Positions 1 through 9,248 of a DNA stretch of 64,000 bases are shown one piece after another; the stretch's first letter is position 1; each line of letters begins with the position of its first letter. The stretch is taken from contig NZ_CBCSIQ010000004.1 of the NCBI RefSeq assembly GCF_965139615.1, positions 1 to 64,000 of the forward strand. The letters are read 5' to 3'. Under the pieces are notes generated by a model that was not told where the DNA came from, did no database searches, and saw nothing but the letters and a program-made list of their open reading frames with translations. A program made the translations under genes and the position numbers. The DNA is from Kerstersia similis. GTDB lineage: Bacteria > Pseudomonadota > Gammaproteobacteria > Burkholderiales > Burkholderiaceae_B.

Positions 1-57
1 CATCTGTACCACCTGGAGTTTGAAGGCGGCATCAAAGGTTCTACGAATACGGGTCAT
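1..57 (-). CDS. IS3-family transposase OrfA, N-terminal fragment cut by the window edge
   Basis: Reading the reverse strand from the ATG at 57-55 gives 19 codons beginning MTRIRRTFDAAFKLQVV. This is the typical opening of IS3-family OrfA proteins, small helix-turn-helix proteins that bind the element ends. The frame is open to base 1, so the gene continues outside the window. It is too short to place in a subgroup. Confidence 0.7.
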   Translation of the reverse strand, partial: MTRIRRTFDAAFKLQVVQM

Positions 58-121
58 ATCTTGCTGGGCTCTCGGTGGAATCATCCCCTATCGAGGTGTC
101 CATCTGAATTAGACCAGAACA
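1..121 (-). mobile_element. End of an IS3-family insertion sequence (runs off the window)
   Basis: The reverse strand reads from a probable element tip near base 121, which begins TGTTCTGGTC, into the start of a transposase OrfA at base 57. Only this end is inside the window, so the inverted repeat cannot be compared with its partner and no target duplication can be checked. The family is assigned from the OrfA N-terminus. Confidence 0.55.
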
Positions 122-377
122 TTCTCCATTTTCTGGGTATTTTCGAATCTTTGAATATGGGAATTTTCTTGAGCTTATTGCGCTGCAATGGTGCAGGATT
201 TTCGGCAAAAGGTGACTAGGTATTCATAATTGAAGAGGAATGAATAGCGCATGAAAAGTCACGCAATATGGCTCTTTGGGAACTCGTTCCGGGCGCAGTT
301 TTCGCGGTTCGGATGCATCTTCCGATCGTAGTTGTGGTAGATTGCCAGGACTATTTAATGGCTCGGTATTCAGAAAT
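122..377. other. Gap between IS end and the YciO-like gene
   Basis: This stretch is richer in A and T than the genes that follow. I found no convincing gene, RNA or terminator in it. It presumably carries the promoter of the gene starting at 378. Confidence 0.4.
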
Positions 378-1007
378 ATGGCACAAATTTTTTCTGTTCA
401 TCCTCAGAATCCTCAGCCCCGACTGATTGCCCAGGCCGCTGATTTGCTGCGTAATGGTGGTTTGCTGGCAATCCCGACGGATTCCGGTTATGCCGTGGTG
501 GCGCGTCTGGACGACAAGGCAGCAGCAGATGATTTGCGGCGTTTGCGCGGTTTGACAGATAAACACCATCTGACATTGCTTTGTCGCGATCTTGCGGAAA
601 TTGGGCATTTGGCCAAAGTCGATAATGCGCAATACCGGCTGCTCAAAGCGGCGACTCCCGGGCCCTGGACATTCATTCTGGAGGCCAGCCGCGAAGTTCC
701 CCGGCGGGTATCGCATGCGTCGCGAAAAACCATAGGGATACGCGTGCCTTCGCATACCGCGGCACTGGCCTTGCTGGAAAATGCGCAGACGCCGCTGATT
801 TCCGCGTCGCTCATCCCGCAAGGTGAAACCGAGGCGCTGACGGAAGCCGAAGACATTGAAGCGCGGTATTCTCACCAGCTCGCCGGGATTATCGACGCGG
901 GGTTTTGCCCCAGTCTTCCCACGACGGTAATAGATATGTCCGGTCCATCGCCGGTGATCGAGCGTTTGGGGCAGGGCGATCCGGCCACACTGGGTCTTGC
1001 CGTCTGA
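378..1007 (+). CDS. YrdC/Sua5-fold protein, YciO type (L-threonylcarbamoyladenylate synthase family)
   Basis: This 209-residue protein belongs to the YrdC/Sua5 superfamily, whose TsaC members make threonylcarbamoyl-AMP for tRNA t6A. The match is closest to the YciO branch: the segments TDSGYAV, RRLRGLTDKHHLTLLCRDL, TPGPWTFIL, VPRR, RKTIGIRVPS and PTTVIDM follow YciO in order. The role of YciO itself is less clear than that of TsaC. An open frame extends upstream to 276, but that part is unlike the family, and the ATG at 378 gives the expected N-terminus. A second TsaC elsewhere in the genome is likely. Confidence 0.85.
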   Translation: MAQIFSVHPQNPQPRLIAQAADLLRNGGLLAIPTDSGYAVVARLDDKAAADDLRRLRGLTDKHHLTLLCRDLAEIGHLAKVDNAQYRLLKAATPGPWTFILEASREVPRRVSHASRKTIGIRVPSHTAALALLENAQTPLISASLIPQGETEALTEAEDIEARYSHQLAGIIDAGFCPSLPTTVIDMSGPSPVIERLGQGDPATLGLAV

Positions 1008-1167
1008 CTGCCGATTTTCTATGCTGCGTTCTCTGTGCATCTGCGCTTGCCTGCGCGGATGCGCGCCGGTTGTCGCTCTTTTTTTAATAGGCCCGGCCGG
1101 CATCCGTTAAACTCAGTAGTTTGATACGTTACCGTGGCCCATGCCGGGCACGGCTGGAGCTTTCAGA

Positions 1168-2073
1168 ATGGCAGAGAACGCGACTGCATCCCAGAACCCG
1201 GTTTTCCGCGGTAGTCTGGTCGCGCTGGTAACGCCCATGCATGCCGACGGCAGCCTGGATTACGACACTTACCGCGCTTTGATTGACTGGCACATCGCCG
1301 AAGGGACCAACGCCCTTGTCGTGGTCGGAACTTCAGGTGAATCGCCGACGGTGGATGTGGATGAGCATGCCGAGCTGATCCGCGTGGCCGTGGCGCATGC
1401 AGCTGGCCGTATTCCCGTGATCGCGGGTGTGGGTGCCAATTCCACCAGCGAGGCCATCGAGCTGGCCAGGCATGCCAAGGCGGTAGGGGCCGACGCAGGC
1501 TTGTCCGTCGTGCCCTATTACAACCGTCCCTCCCAGGAAGGCTTGTTTCAGCATTTTCGTGCCATTGCCGAAGCCGTCGATCTGCCGACCATTCTCTATA
1601 ACGTGCCAGGCCGTACGGTAGCGGATCTGAGCAACGATACCGTGCTGCGCCTGGCGCAGGTCCCTGGCATCATCGGTATCAAGGACGCAACGGGTGATAT
1701 CGGTCGCGGTGCCTTGTTGCTGCATGAGGCCCCCAAGGGCTTCCAGGTATTCAGTGGCGATGATGCTACGGCAGCGGCGTTGATCCTGTTGGGCGCAGCC
1801 GGCAATATTTCCGTGACGGCCAATGTGGCGCCGCGCGCCATGAGTGAGCTCTGTGCTGCTGCGCTGGCTGGCGATATTGCACGTGTCCGTGAACTAAATG
1901 GACGCTTGGGGCGTCTGAACAAGGCATTGTTCGTTGAAGGAAACCCCATCCCCGTCAAGTGGGCCATGGCCGAGCGCGGCTTGATTCCGCCAGGCTACCG
2001 CCTGCCGCTGGTTACCCTGTCACCCGAGTATCATGCTCTGGTGCGGGATGCCATGCACCGAGCGGGCCTGTAA
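1168..2073 (+). CDS. dapA: 4-hydroxy-tetrahydrodipicolinate synthase
   Basis: DapA condenses pyruvate with aspartate semialdehyde in the first committed step of lysine and meso-diaminopimelate synthesis. The 301-residue protein carries the active-site threonine motif GTSGESPT (about residues 54-61), the catalytic tyrosine in TILYNVPGR (Y144) and the Schiff-base lysine in GIKDATGD (K172). The ATG at 1168 has a GGAG eight bases upstream. An earlier in-frame ATG at 1141 lacks such a site. It lies 19 bases upstream of bamC, an arrangement common in proteobacteria. Confidence 0.96.
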   Translation: MAENATASQNPVFRGSLVALVTPMHADGSLDYDTYRALIDWHIAEGTNALVVVGTSGESPTVDVDEHAELIRVAVAHAAGRIPVIAGVGANSTSEAIELARHAKAVGADAGLSVVPYYNRPSQEGLFQHFRAIAEAVDLPTILYNVPGRTVADLSNDTVLRLAQVPGIIGIKDATGDIGRGALLLHEAPKGFQVFSGDDATAAALILLGAAGNISVTANVAPRAMSELCAAALAGDIARVRELNGRLGRLNKALFVEGNPIPVKWAMAERGLIPPGYRLPLVTLSPEYHALVRDAMHRAGL

Positions 2074-2092
2074 TTGAATGAAGAGGTTGCGA

Positions 2093-3244
2093 ATGAATAA
2101 AGGCCGATTGGCCGTCCCGGCATTGACTCTGGCTGTTGTACTGGCAGGTTGCAGCAGTGTCAATGAACTGCTGGGCAATGAAGAGTCCATCGACTACAAG
2201 GGGGCCAGCTCCAACCGGACCAAACCCTTGAGCATTCCTCCCGACCTGACTCAGGCGGCGAGCGACCCGCGCTATCAAATGCCGGCGTCGGGTTCGACGA
2301 CATTCACCGCGTTCCAGCAGCAAGGTGCCGAAGCTGCTCAGGCCAAGCCCCTGGGACCCAATGTGTTGCCGGAATTCCCCGGCTTGCGCATTGTCCGGGA
2401 CGGCGACCGCCGCTGGCTGGAAGCTGACGCTTCGCCCAGTGAGTTGTATCCGCGCATTGTCACGTTCTGGGAAGAGCAAGGCTTTCCGATCGCCAGCAAT
2501 GACCCCGCCGTCGGTATCATCCAGACCGGCTGGGCGGAAAACCGGGCCAAGATTCCGGAGAGCGGTTTGCGCAACCTGTTGGGCCGCATCATTGATCAGG
2601 TCTGGGATAGCGGTGAGCGCGAGCGCTTCCGTACGCGCCTGGAGCGGATCGACGGACGCACGGAAATCTTCATCAGCCACGATCACATGTTCGAGCGTAA
2701 TGTCGGCCATGATGATGCGCGCGTCAAATGGGAAGTCGGCCCAGAGTCGCCGGAGCTGAATGCCGCGATGCTGTCGCGCATGATGGTCTATCTGGGCGGT
2801 GGCGACGAAGAAGCCATGAAGAAGGCAGGACAGCTCAAGGCTGAAGAGGCCGCCGCAGCCGATAACGCTGCCAAGGCTGCCCCTGCTGCAGTGGCTTTGG
2901 CCAGCGGCGCAGACATGCTGGAAGTACCGGAACCCTTCGATCGCGCCTGGCGTCGTGTCGGCATGGGCCTGGACTCCGCAGGTTTCACGGTGGATGACCG
3001 TGACCGTGCGGCAGGCGAGTACTTCGTGCGCTATGCCGATATTGATAGCGGCATGAAGAGTGAATCGGCCAACTTCTTTACCCGCCTGTTCCGTACCTCG
3101 CCAGATCTGGATGTGCAGGTCTATCGCCTGCGCCTGCAGCAGGTGGGGGATTTGACCCAAGTCTATGTGGTGGATGACAAGGGCAACAAGGTTTCCGATG
3201 GCGCGGCCCGGCGTTTGCTGACCGTGCTCAAGGACAAACTCTGA
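2093..3244 (+). CDS. bamC: Outer membrane protein assembly factor BamC (lipoprotein)
   Basis: BamC (NlpB) is a lipoprotein subunit of the BAM complex, which folds beta-barrel proteins into the outer membrane. The protein has a signal peptide ending in the lipobox LAGC, then the unstructured region rich in S, K and P seen in BamC, and two grip-fold regions separated by an alanine-rich linker near residues 240-265. The ATG at 2093 is preferred over 2078 because AAGAGG lies six bases upstream of it. It is probably co-transcribed with dapA and is followed by a terminator at 3281-3313. Confidence 0.92.
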   Translation: MNKGRLAVPALTLAVVLAGCSSVNELLGNEESIDYKGASSNRTKPLSIPPDLTQAASDPRYQMPASGSTTFTAFQQQGAEAAQAKPLGPNVLPEFPGLRIVRDGDRRWLEADASPSELYPRIVTFWEEQGFPIASNDPAVGIIQTGWAENRAKIPESGLRNLLGRIIDQVWDSGERERFRTRLERIDGRTEIFISHDHMFERNVGHDDARVKWEVGPESPELNAAMLSRMMVYLGGGDEEAMKKAGQLKAEEAAAADNAAKAAPAAVALASGADMLEVPEPFDRAWRRVGMGLDSAGFTVDDRDRAAGEYFVRYADIDSGMKSESANFFTRLFRTSPDLDVQVYRLRLQQVGDLTQVYVVDDKGNKVSDGAARRLLTVLKDKL

Positions 3245-3280
3245 GCCTGAGCGCCTCCCAGGCTGTCAGGCTTTGAATGA

Positions 3281-3313
3281 ACGCCGCCCTGCCTCGTCGG
3301 CAAGGCGGCGTTT
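3281..3313 (+). terminator. Rho-independent terminator after bamC
   Basis: The arms ACGCCGCC and GGCGGCGT pair perfectly, with an inner TGCC/GGCA stem, and the hairpin is followed by TTTCTGTT. It sits 37 bases after the bamC stop. Confidence 0.75.
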
Positions 3314-3450
3314 CTGTTGCCGTTGGCAGTTTGCTGGACTGCCTGGAGCCCAGGGTCCTGGGGTTCGCCTGCACGGGCGGTAACGAGGAATCCCTGGCAT
3401 CCGGAGCGGATTACAATAAAAGATACCCAATCCATTGCGGAGCTTGTCTC

Positions 3451-3774
3451 ATGCGCTATTTCGTCTGGTTCCTTCGTGCGCTGGTGTTCATCGCAGTGTT
3501 GATGTTTGCGTTGAAAAATACCGAGCCTGTCGCCGTCAAGTTCTATGGCGATTATGCGGCCGAACAGGTTCCGCTGATTGTCGTGATGCTGGCCGTGTTT
3601 GTTGTCGGCACCTTGTTTGGCTTGCTGCTGATGGTGCCTGCCGTCGTACGCAACCGTCGCGAAGCGGCTCGTCTGCGGCGCGAACTGGAAAAAGTCCGGG
3701 AAATCGTGGCGCGTGAGCATGAGCAGCAGCCCGTTGTCGCGCCGGAAACCGTGGCGCCGCTTTCGCCGCTGTGA
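3451..3774 (+). CDS. lapA: LapA-domain inner membrane protein
   Basis: This 107-residue protein has two predicted membrane helices (about residues 5-21 and 41-63) joined by a short loop with the family motif NTEPV.VKFYG, then a charged helix (65-90) likely to form a coiled coil. LapA (YciS, DUF1049) works with LapB in controlling LpxC turnover and hence lipopolysaccharide synthesis. GGAG eight bases upstream supports the ATG at 3451. In many betaproteobacteria ihfB lies just upstream; here it does not. Confidence 0.9.
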   Translation: MRYFVWFLRALVFIAVLMFALKNTEPVAVKFYGDYAAEQVPLIVVMLAVFVVGTLFGLLLMVPAVVRNRREAARLRRELEKVREIVAREHEQQPVVAPETVAPLSPL

Positions 3775-3834
3775 CGGCTGAACAGCAGTTGCGGGACGGC
3801 GTGTTGAATTGTTTCTTTGTGGCGGAATCTTCGC

Positions 3835-5079
3835 GTGAACTTTGAACCTTGGTGGCTCATTTTTGTGCCCGTTCTATTCGGACTGGGCTGGGTGGCGGCA
3901 CGGGTGGATATCCGGCAAATGCTGCGTGAAACGCGCCAGCTGCCGGACTCCTATTTCCGGGGCCTGAATTTCCTGCTCAATGAGCAGCCGGATCGTGCCA
4001 TTGACGCGTTCGTCGAAGTCGCCAAGCTGGATACCGAAACCATAGAGCTGCACTTTGCGCTGGGGAATCTGTTCCGGCGTCGTGGTGAAATCGAACGGGC
4101 AATCCGCGTGCATCAAAGCCTGTTGTCGCGTGCCGACCTGCCAGCGCCTCAGCGTGAGCAGGCCATGTACGAATTGGCGCAGGATTTTCTCAAGTCCGGC
4201 ATGCTGGATCGCGCCGAAGAAGCCTTCCGCCAGTTGCAGGAAACCCGCTACGCCTTGCAAGCCTTGCAGGCCTTGATCCGTATTTACGAGGCTGGGCATG
4301 ATTGGCCCAAGGCCATTGAAACGGTGCGCATGCTGCGAGCGATGACCGATGAACCGGTGCCTGAGCTGGCCCACTACTACTGTGAGCTGGCGCAGATGGC
4401 CTTGCAGGGCAAGACGCCCGATCTGCTGGGAGCGCAGGAGGCGCTGGATGCCGCCGAAGCCGCCTTGCCCCAGGCTGCCGCTACGGAAGGCGGGCAGAAG
4501 CGCGGTGCGGCCGCCGCAGTGCGCATCGCCATGTTGCGTGCGCAGGTTGCGGCGCGCCAGAACGATGCCAAGGCGGAGCGCCTGCATCTGGAAGCCGTGT
4601 TGCATGAGCATCCGGCATACGCCGGCCTGGTGGCCGAAGCCTTGTTGCAGAATTATCGTGCCGAAGGCAAGGCTGCGGAGGGTCTGGTGCTGTTGCAGAC
4701 CCAGTATGTCAGCCAGCCATCGCTGGATTTGTTCAATATCGTTTTTCGAGAGTTGCGCGCCCAGCAATCTGAAGGAACCGCCTGGAATTTTGCGCGCAGC
4801 GCTTTGTCGCGCCGCCCCTCGTTGCTGGGCCTGGATCGGCTGCTGGAAATCGAACTGGCTGAAAACAAAGACGCTACCAAGGAGGAATCCGTTGCCGCCG
4901 TGCTCGGTGGGCAGCATGAGGATCTGGCCTTGTTGCGTACGCTCATTCATAAGCATACCCAGCGCCTGGACCGCTATGCCTGCAACGCATGTGGCTTCCA
5001 GGCGCGTCGTTTCTACTGGCAGTGTCCGGGCTGCAACGCCTGGGAAACCTATCCGCCCCGGCGCCTGGAGGAAATGTGA
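3835..5079 (+). CDS. lapB: Lipopolysaccharide assembly protein LapB
   Basis: LapB (YciM) is an inner-membrane TPR protein that directs the FtsH protease to LpxC and so sets lipopolysaccharide levels. The 414-residue protein has one N-terminal membrane helix (about 5-20), a long array of TPR-like helical pairs, and a C-terminal rubredoxin-like zinc site with CNACGF and CPGC. The GTG at 3835 is chosen because GGCGGA precedes it and translation then begins VNFEPWW, as in homologues. The stop overlaps the next start (TGATG), indicating an operon with the heptose kinase. Confidence 0.94.
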   Translation: MNFEPWWLIFVPVLFGLGWVAARVDIRQMLRETRQLPDSYFRGLNFLLNEQPDRAIDAFVEVAKLDTETIELHFALGNLFRRRGEIERAIRVHQSLLSRADLPAPQREQAMYELAQDFLKSGMLDRAEEAFRQLQETRYALQALQALIRIYEAGHDWPKAIETVRMLRAMTDEPVPELAHYYCELAQMALQGKTPDLLGAQEALDAAEAALPQAAATEGGQKRGAAAAVRIAMLRAQVAARQNDAKAERLHLEAVLHEHPAYAGLVAEALLQNYRAEGKAAEGLVLLQTQYVSQPSLDLFNIVFRELRAQQSEGTAWNFARSALSRRPSLLGLDRLLEIELAENKDATKEESVAAVLGGQHEDLALLRTLIHKHTQRLDRYACNACGFQARRFYWQCPGCNAWETYPPRRLEEM

Positions 5080-6017
5080 TGGAAGCTTTCCCGGTGGATG
5101 CCGTCAAGCGGGCACGTATCCTGATCGTGGGCGATCTGATGCTGGATCGCTACTGGTTTGGCGAAGTGGAGCGCATTTCGCCTGAGGCGCCGGTACCCGT
5201 GGTGCGGGTGGCCCGCAGGGAAGATCGCCTGGGCGGTGCCGCCAATGTGGCGCGCAACGTTGCTGCCCTGGGGGCGCAGGCTTGCGTCGTCGGCGTGGTG
5301 GGTGAGGACGAGCCCGGGCGCCGCATTGCGGCCTTGCTGGATGAGGCCGGAATTGCTTCCGCGCTGGTGCAAACCCAGGATTGCCCGACAACCTTGAAAT
5401 TGCGGGTGTTGGGCCGGCAGCAACAATTGCTGCGTATCGACTTTGAGGAAACGCTGGGCGCCTCGGTGCTGCGCAACATCCGCGAGCGGGTGGATGCCTT
5501 GCTGGCGGGCTATGACGTGCTGGTGCTCTCGGATTATGCCAAGGGTGCGCTGGCAGAAGTGGAGTTGCTCATCGCACGAGCCAAGGCCGCGGGCATGCCC
5601 ATCCTGGTGGATCCGAAGGGCGATGATTTTTCGCGCTACCGCGGGGCTGATATGGTGACGCCCAATCGGCAGGAACTGCAAGTTGTGGCGGGTGCCTGGC
5701 GCACGGAAGATGACCTGACCCGTCGTGCCCAGGCGCTGCGTCAGCGCCTGGATTTGCGCGGCCTGATGCTCACGCGCTCGGAGCAGGGCATGTCTTTGTA
5801 CACCGATGAAGGGGAAGACCACGTGGCGGCACAGGCGCACGAGGTGTTTGATGTGTCGGGGGCAGGCGATACCGTCCTGGCAACGCTGGCCGTCATGCGG
5901 GCAGCAGGTTTGAACTGGCATCAGGCCATGCGCTGGGCCAACAAGGCGGGCGGCATTGTCGTGGGCAAGCTGGGCACCTCCATCGTGACCGCAGAGGAAC
6001 TGGCTGCTGCGGTGTAG
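5079..6017 (+). CDS. rfaE1: D-glycero-beta-D-manno-heptose-7-phosphate kinase
   Basis: This PfkB-family kinase phosphorylates heptose 7-phosphate at C1 on the way to ADP-heptose for the inner core of lipopolysaccharide. The 312 residues cover only the kinase domain. The cytidylyl/adenylyl half found in the fused E. coli HldE is missing, as is usual in betaproteobacteria, where it is a separate gene. The N-terminal motif GDLMLDRYW and the catalytic DVSGAGDT (about 258-265) are intact. The start overlaps the lapB stop by one base. The epimerase gene hldD, often next door, is not here. Confidence 0.93.
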   Translation: MEAFPVDAVKRARILIVGDLMLDRYWFGEVERISPEAPVPVVRVARREDRLGGAANVARNVAALGAQACVVGVVGEDEPGRRIAALLDEAGIASALVQTQDCPTTLKLRVLGRQQQLLRIDFEETLGASVLRNIRERVDALLAGYDVLVLSDYAKGALAEVELLIARAKAAGMPILVDPKGDDFSRYRGADMVTPNRQELQVVAGAWRTEDDLTRRAQALRQRLDLRGLMLTRSEQGMSLYTDEGEDHVAAQAHEVFDVSGAGDTVLATLAVMRAAGLNWHQAMRWANKAGGIVVGKLGTSIVTAEELAAAV

Positions 6018-6133
6018 CGCCAGGGCACAGCGGAGGCAGACGCCTGCTGTCGGTGCGCTTGGCCTGGCGGGCCAGGGGCCAACCGGATGGCAGCCACAAT
6101 AAAACCACCGACAAGAAAACTACCCAAAAGAAA

Positions 6134-6162
6134 ACGGCCGACCTGTCAGGCAGGTCGGCCGT
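6134..6162 (-). terminator. Rho-independent terminator of ilvE
   Basis: A perfect 12-bp stem (ACGGCCGACCTG and its complement, five-base loop) lies just past the ilvE stop. Read on the reverse strand it is followed by TTTCTTTTGGG. No T run follows on the forward strand, so it serves ilvE rather than the heptose kinase. Confidence 0.85.
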
Positions 6163-6195
6163 CGGCGCTGCCGGCAGCGCCGGCAGGCATGTGCT

Positions 6196-7287
6196 TTAGA
6201 TGGCGACGTGGCGCGTCCAGCCACGGGTGTCGGCTACGCGGCCGCGCTGCATTCCAGTCAGCTCTGCACGCAGGCTTTCCGTCAACGGGCCGGTCTGGCC
6301 GTCGGCGATCTTGAAGCTGCCGCCGGCATACCGGACTTCGCCGATGGCGGCCACAACCGCTGCGGTACCGCAGGCGAAGGCTTCCTTGATCTTGCCGCTG
6401 CGGGCATCTGCTTGCCATTCCTCGAAGGAGTAGCGGCGCTCTTCGACCTTCAGGCCGCGGGCGCGCGCCAGTTCAAGCAGGGAAGCGCGGGTAATGCCAG
6501 GCAGAATGGTGCCGGCCAGCGGCGTGGTCAGCAGGCTGCCGTCTTCCAGGACGAAAAAGACATTCATGCCACCCAGTTCTTCGATCCAACGGTGTTCCGC
6601 CGCATCCAGGAACACGACCTGGTCGCAGCCGTTGTCATAGGCTTCGGCCTGGGCGACGAGGCTGGCGGCGTAGTTGCCACCGCATTTGGCTGCCCCCGTG
6701 CCGCCCTGCGAGGCGCGCGTGTAATCGGTGGATACCCACACCGAGACCGGCTTGGCACCGCCCTTGAAATAGTCACCCACTGGCGAGGCAATGACACAGA
6801 AGGTGTAATGATGGGCCGGCCGCACACCCAGGAAGGCTTCGCTGGCGAACATGAAGGGGCGCAGATACAGGCTGCCGTTGCCGCCAGGGATCCAGTCCTT
6901 GTCAGTCTTGACCAGCAGTTCGACGGCTTCCAGGAAGGTTTCTTCCGGCAGTGTGGGCATGGCCATGCGCGTTGCCGACAGATTGAAGCGGTGTGCGTTC
7001 TGGTCAGGGCGGAACAGCGTGATTTCGCCTTCGGGCGTACGGTAGGCTTTCATCCCTTCGAAGATTTCCTGCGCGTAGTGCAGGACGGCCGCGGCAGGAT
7101 CCAGCAGGAAGGGTTCACGCTTGCGTACCTCAGCCTTGTGCCAACCCTTGTCCTGCGACCATTCGATGGTAACCATGTGATCGGAAAAGACGGTACCGAA
7201 GCCGCCTTGGGCCAGCAGGGCTTCACGCTCAGCGGCAGGGGTAGGGGAAGGATTAGGGATATGCGTGAAAGACAATGCAGCGGACAT
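6196..7287 (-). CDS. ilvE: Branched-chain amino acid aminotransferase
   Basis: This enzyme transfers amino groups between glutamate and the keto acids of leucine, isoleucine and valine, using PLP. The 363-residue length and the motifs EIFEGMKAYR, GGTGAAKCGGNYAAS (PLP lysine K201) and EELGGMNVFFV fit the longer group II subfamily rather than the roughly 300-residue E. coli type. The ATG at 7287 gives the usual N-terminus, although the frame stays open further upstream. It is transcribed alone and ends at a strong terminator. Confidence 0.94.
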   Translation of the reverse strand: MSAALSFTHIPNPSPTPAAEREALLAQGGFGTVFSDHMVTIEWSQDKGWHKAEVRKREPFLLDPAAAVLHYAQEIFEGMKAYRTPEGEITLFRPDQNAHRFNLSATRMAMPTLPEETFLEAVELLVKTDKDWIPGGNGSLYLRPFMFASEAFLGVRPAHHYTFCVIASPVGDYFKGGAKPVSVWVSTDYTRASQGGTGAAKCGGNYAASLVAQAEAYDNGCDQVVFLDAAEHRWIEELGGMNVFFVLEDGSLLTTPLAGTILPGITRASLLELARARGLKVEERRYSFEEWQADARSGKIKEAFACGTAAVVAAIGEVRYAGGSFKIADGQTGPLTESLRAELTGMQRGRVADTRGWTRHVAI

Positions 7288-7613
7288 GTTGTTCTCTGAT
7301 AAACGAACCACCGCGCAACGGATGCGTCGTTGCCGGCGGCGGTAGCACACGAGGATGATAGCTAGGTGATCTCGCGGCGAAGGCGGTAACTGGCACGCTG
7401 CGCAGGTGTCATGAGGCCGCCATCCCGTAGTTCTTACATGATAACCATTGTTGGGCATGATGGCGTGGACATTGTGTCATGATAGTGGCGGCAGGGGTCT
7501 TGGGTGGATGGTTCCCGGTCGATTTTCCTGTGTCAGTGTCTTCCCATCGGTTTCTGCCTGTCGGTTTCTCCCCATGGCAAACCCGTACCGGGTGGCTGTT
7601 GCCGCACCCCGGT

Positions 7614-7666
7614 TGTCGCGCATGATGGCGGGACGCAAACCACCTGGCGGTTTGCGATGCGCGACA
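7614..7666 (+). other. Two-part inverted repeat (possible structured RNA)
   Basis: The outer arms TGTCGCGCAT (7614-7623) and ATGCGCGACA (7657-7666) are exact complements. Inside them a second perfect stem CGCAAACC/GGTTTGCG (7634-7656) closes a seven-base loop. The structure occupies the gap between ilvE and the ComEA-like gene and ends 57 bases before the latter. There is no T run, so it is not a typical terminator. Confidence 0.5.
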
Positions 7667-7722
7667 GTCAGGGCCGGTGCGGCTGCGGCTGGCGCAATCA
7701 CGGCAACCTTGACGGAGGCGAT

Positions 7723-8121
7723 ATGAATCCATTCCTTGTTCCTGCGCTCGCATGGCAACCCCAACAGGATCCACCCGATGCCGTCCAGGCCAGAACCTGG
7801 CGCCGGCGTCTGGCCTGGACGGCATTGGCGGTCTCAGGCGCTTGCGCCAGTTTTTCCGCCCAGGCCGTGGATGCCAATGCGGCAACGGTGGCGGAGTTGA
7901 TCTCGGTACGCGGCATCGGGCCGAAAACAGCACTGCTGATCGTGCGTGAGCGCGAACGGGGCGGCGCGTTCGAATCATTGACCGATCTGGCTGATCGGGT
8001 GCGAGGGATAGGCCTCAAGCGTGCACGGGCCATGCAGGCGGGCGGGCTGGAAGTGAAGGCCCGGCTGCCCGGTGCTGTGTCCGGGCCGGCGGCGCCCGGA
8101 GGGCGCAGCCCGTCGCGTTGA
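7723..8121 (+). CDS. ComEA-like helix-hairpin-helix DNA-binding protein
   Basis: The 132-residue protein carries a hydrophobic segment (about residues 30-45, ending SAQA) that looks like a signal or anchor. After it comes a helix-hairpin-helix domain with VDANAATVAELISVRGIGPKTA and VRGIGLKRARAM. ComEA proteins bind double-stranded DNA in the periplasm during natural transformation; many short homologues have no proven role. GGAGG lies four bases before the ATG at 7723. The region between ilvE and this gene (7288-7722) holds only the inverted repeat at 7614-7666. Confidence 0.8.
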   Translation: MNPFLVPALAWQPQQDPPDAVQARTWRRRLAWTALAVSGACASFSAQAVDANAATVAELISVRGIGPKTALLIVRERERGGAFESLTDLADRVRGIGLKRARAMQAGGLEVKARLPGAVSGPAAPGGRSPSR

Positions 8122-8297
8122 AGGTGCGTTGCGGCCGGGACGTTTGCGTGTGCCTGGGCTGATAGGCGTATGATGGCTGTTTTTTCTCGCGGATGCCCTG
8201 GCGCCTTGCGCCGCATGGCGCTCCTTGGCGGCAGTTAGCCCGGCCAGGGGGTGTCATGTCCGAATCGAGGGCGCAGGCTTGTGATTTCCGGTGGCAT

Positions 8298-9206
8298 ATG
8301 AAGAACTACCCTACGATTGAAGAAACCGTTGGCAATACCCCGCTGGTCCGGCTGCAGCGTATTCCCGGCGACGCCATTGCTGCGCGCGGCAATGTCTTGC
8401 TGGCCAAGCTGGAAGGCAATAACCCCGCTGGCTCGGTCAAGGATCGCCCCGCATTGTCCATGATCCGCCGCGCCGAGGCACGGGGGGATATCCGCCCTGG
8501 CGACACGCTGATCGAAGCGACCAGCGGCAACACCGGCATTGCGCTGGCGATGGTTGCCGCGATGAAGGGTTATCGCATGATCCTGATCATGCCGGACAAT
8601 CTTTCGGTGGAGCGCCGTGCCGCAATGACGGCTTATGGCGCCGAGTTGATTCTGACGCCTGCGGATCAGGGTGGAATGGAATATGCCCGCGATCTGGCGC
8701 AGTCCATGCAGCGGGAAGGTAAGGGCAAGGTACTGGATCAGTTCGCCAATCCGGATAATCCGCAAGCCCACATAGAGACGACAGGGCCGGAAATCTGGCA
8801 GCAAACGGACGGGCAGGTCAGCCATTTCGTCAGTGCAATGGGCACCACGGGTACCATCATGGGCGTGTCTGGCTATTTGAAAAGTCGCAATCCCGAGATT
8901 CGCGTGGTCGGCGCGCAGCCAGCGCCCGGTTCACAGATTGCCGGCATACGCAAATGGCCTGAGGCCTATCTGCCAGCCATTTATCAGGCGAATCGCGTGG
9001 ACGAATTCGAACTCATCGAACAATCCGCTGCGGAAACCATGGCGCGTCGCCTGGCGGCCGAGGAAGGCATCTTCGCCGGTATTTCTTCTGCTGGTGCGCT
9101 GATTGCTGCATTGCGCGTGGCCGAAAGAGTCGAGAACGCCACGATCGTTTTCATCGTATGCGACCGTGGTGACCGGTATTTGTCCACCGGTGTGTTCAAC
9201 GGATAA
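8298..9206 (+). CDS. cysM: Cysteine synthase B
   Basis: This PLP enzyme makes cysteine from O-acetylserine and sulfide or thiosulfate. The 302-residue protein shows TVGNTPLVRLQR, the PLP lysine in AGSVKDRPAL (K48), the loop EATSGNTGIALA and the phosphate-binding GTTGT. The arginine-rich segment IRKWPEAYLP is typical of CysM rather than CysK. The ATG at 8298 matches family N-termini. An in-frame ATG at 8256 with a G-rich stretch before it is an alternative adding 14 residues. Confidence 0.92.
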   Translation: MKNYPTIEETVGNTPLVRLQRIPGDAIAARGNVLLAKLEGNNPAGSVKDRPALSMIRRAEARGDIRPGDTLIEATSGNTGIALAMVAAMKGYRMILIMPDNLSVERRAAMTAYGAELILTPADQGGMEYARDLAQSMQREGKGKVLDQFANPDNPQAHIETTGPEIWQQTDGQVSHFVSAMGTTGTIMGVSGYLKSRNPEIRVVGAQPAPGSQIAGIRKWPEAYLPAIYQANRVDEFELIEQSAAETMARRLAAEEGIFAGISSAGALIAALRVAERVENATIVFIVCDRGDRYLSTGVFNG

Positions 9207-9248
9207 CGTGGCTGATCAGCAGGCCGGCTCATGCCGAACCTGCTGTCT

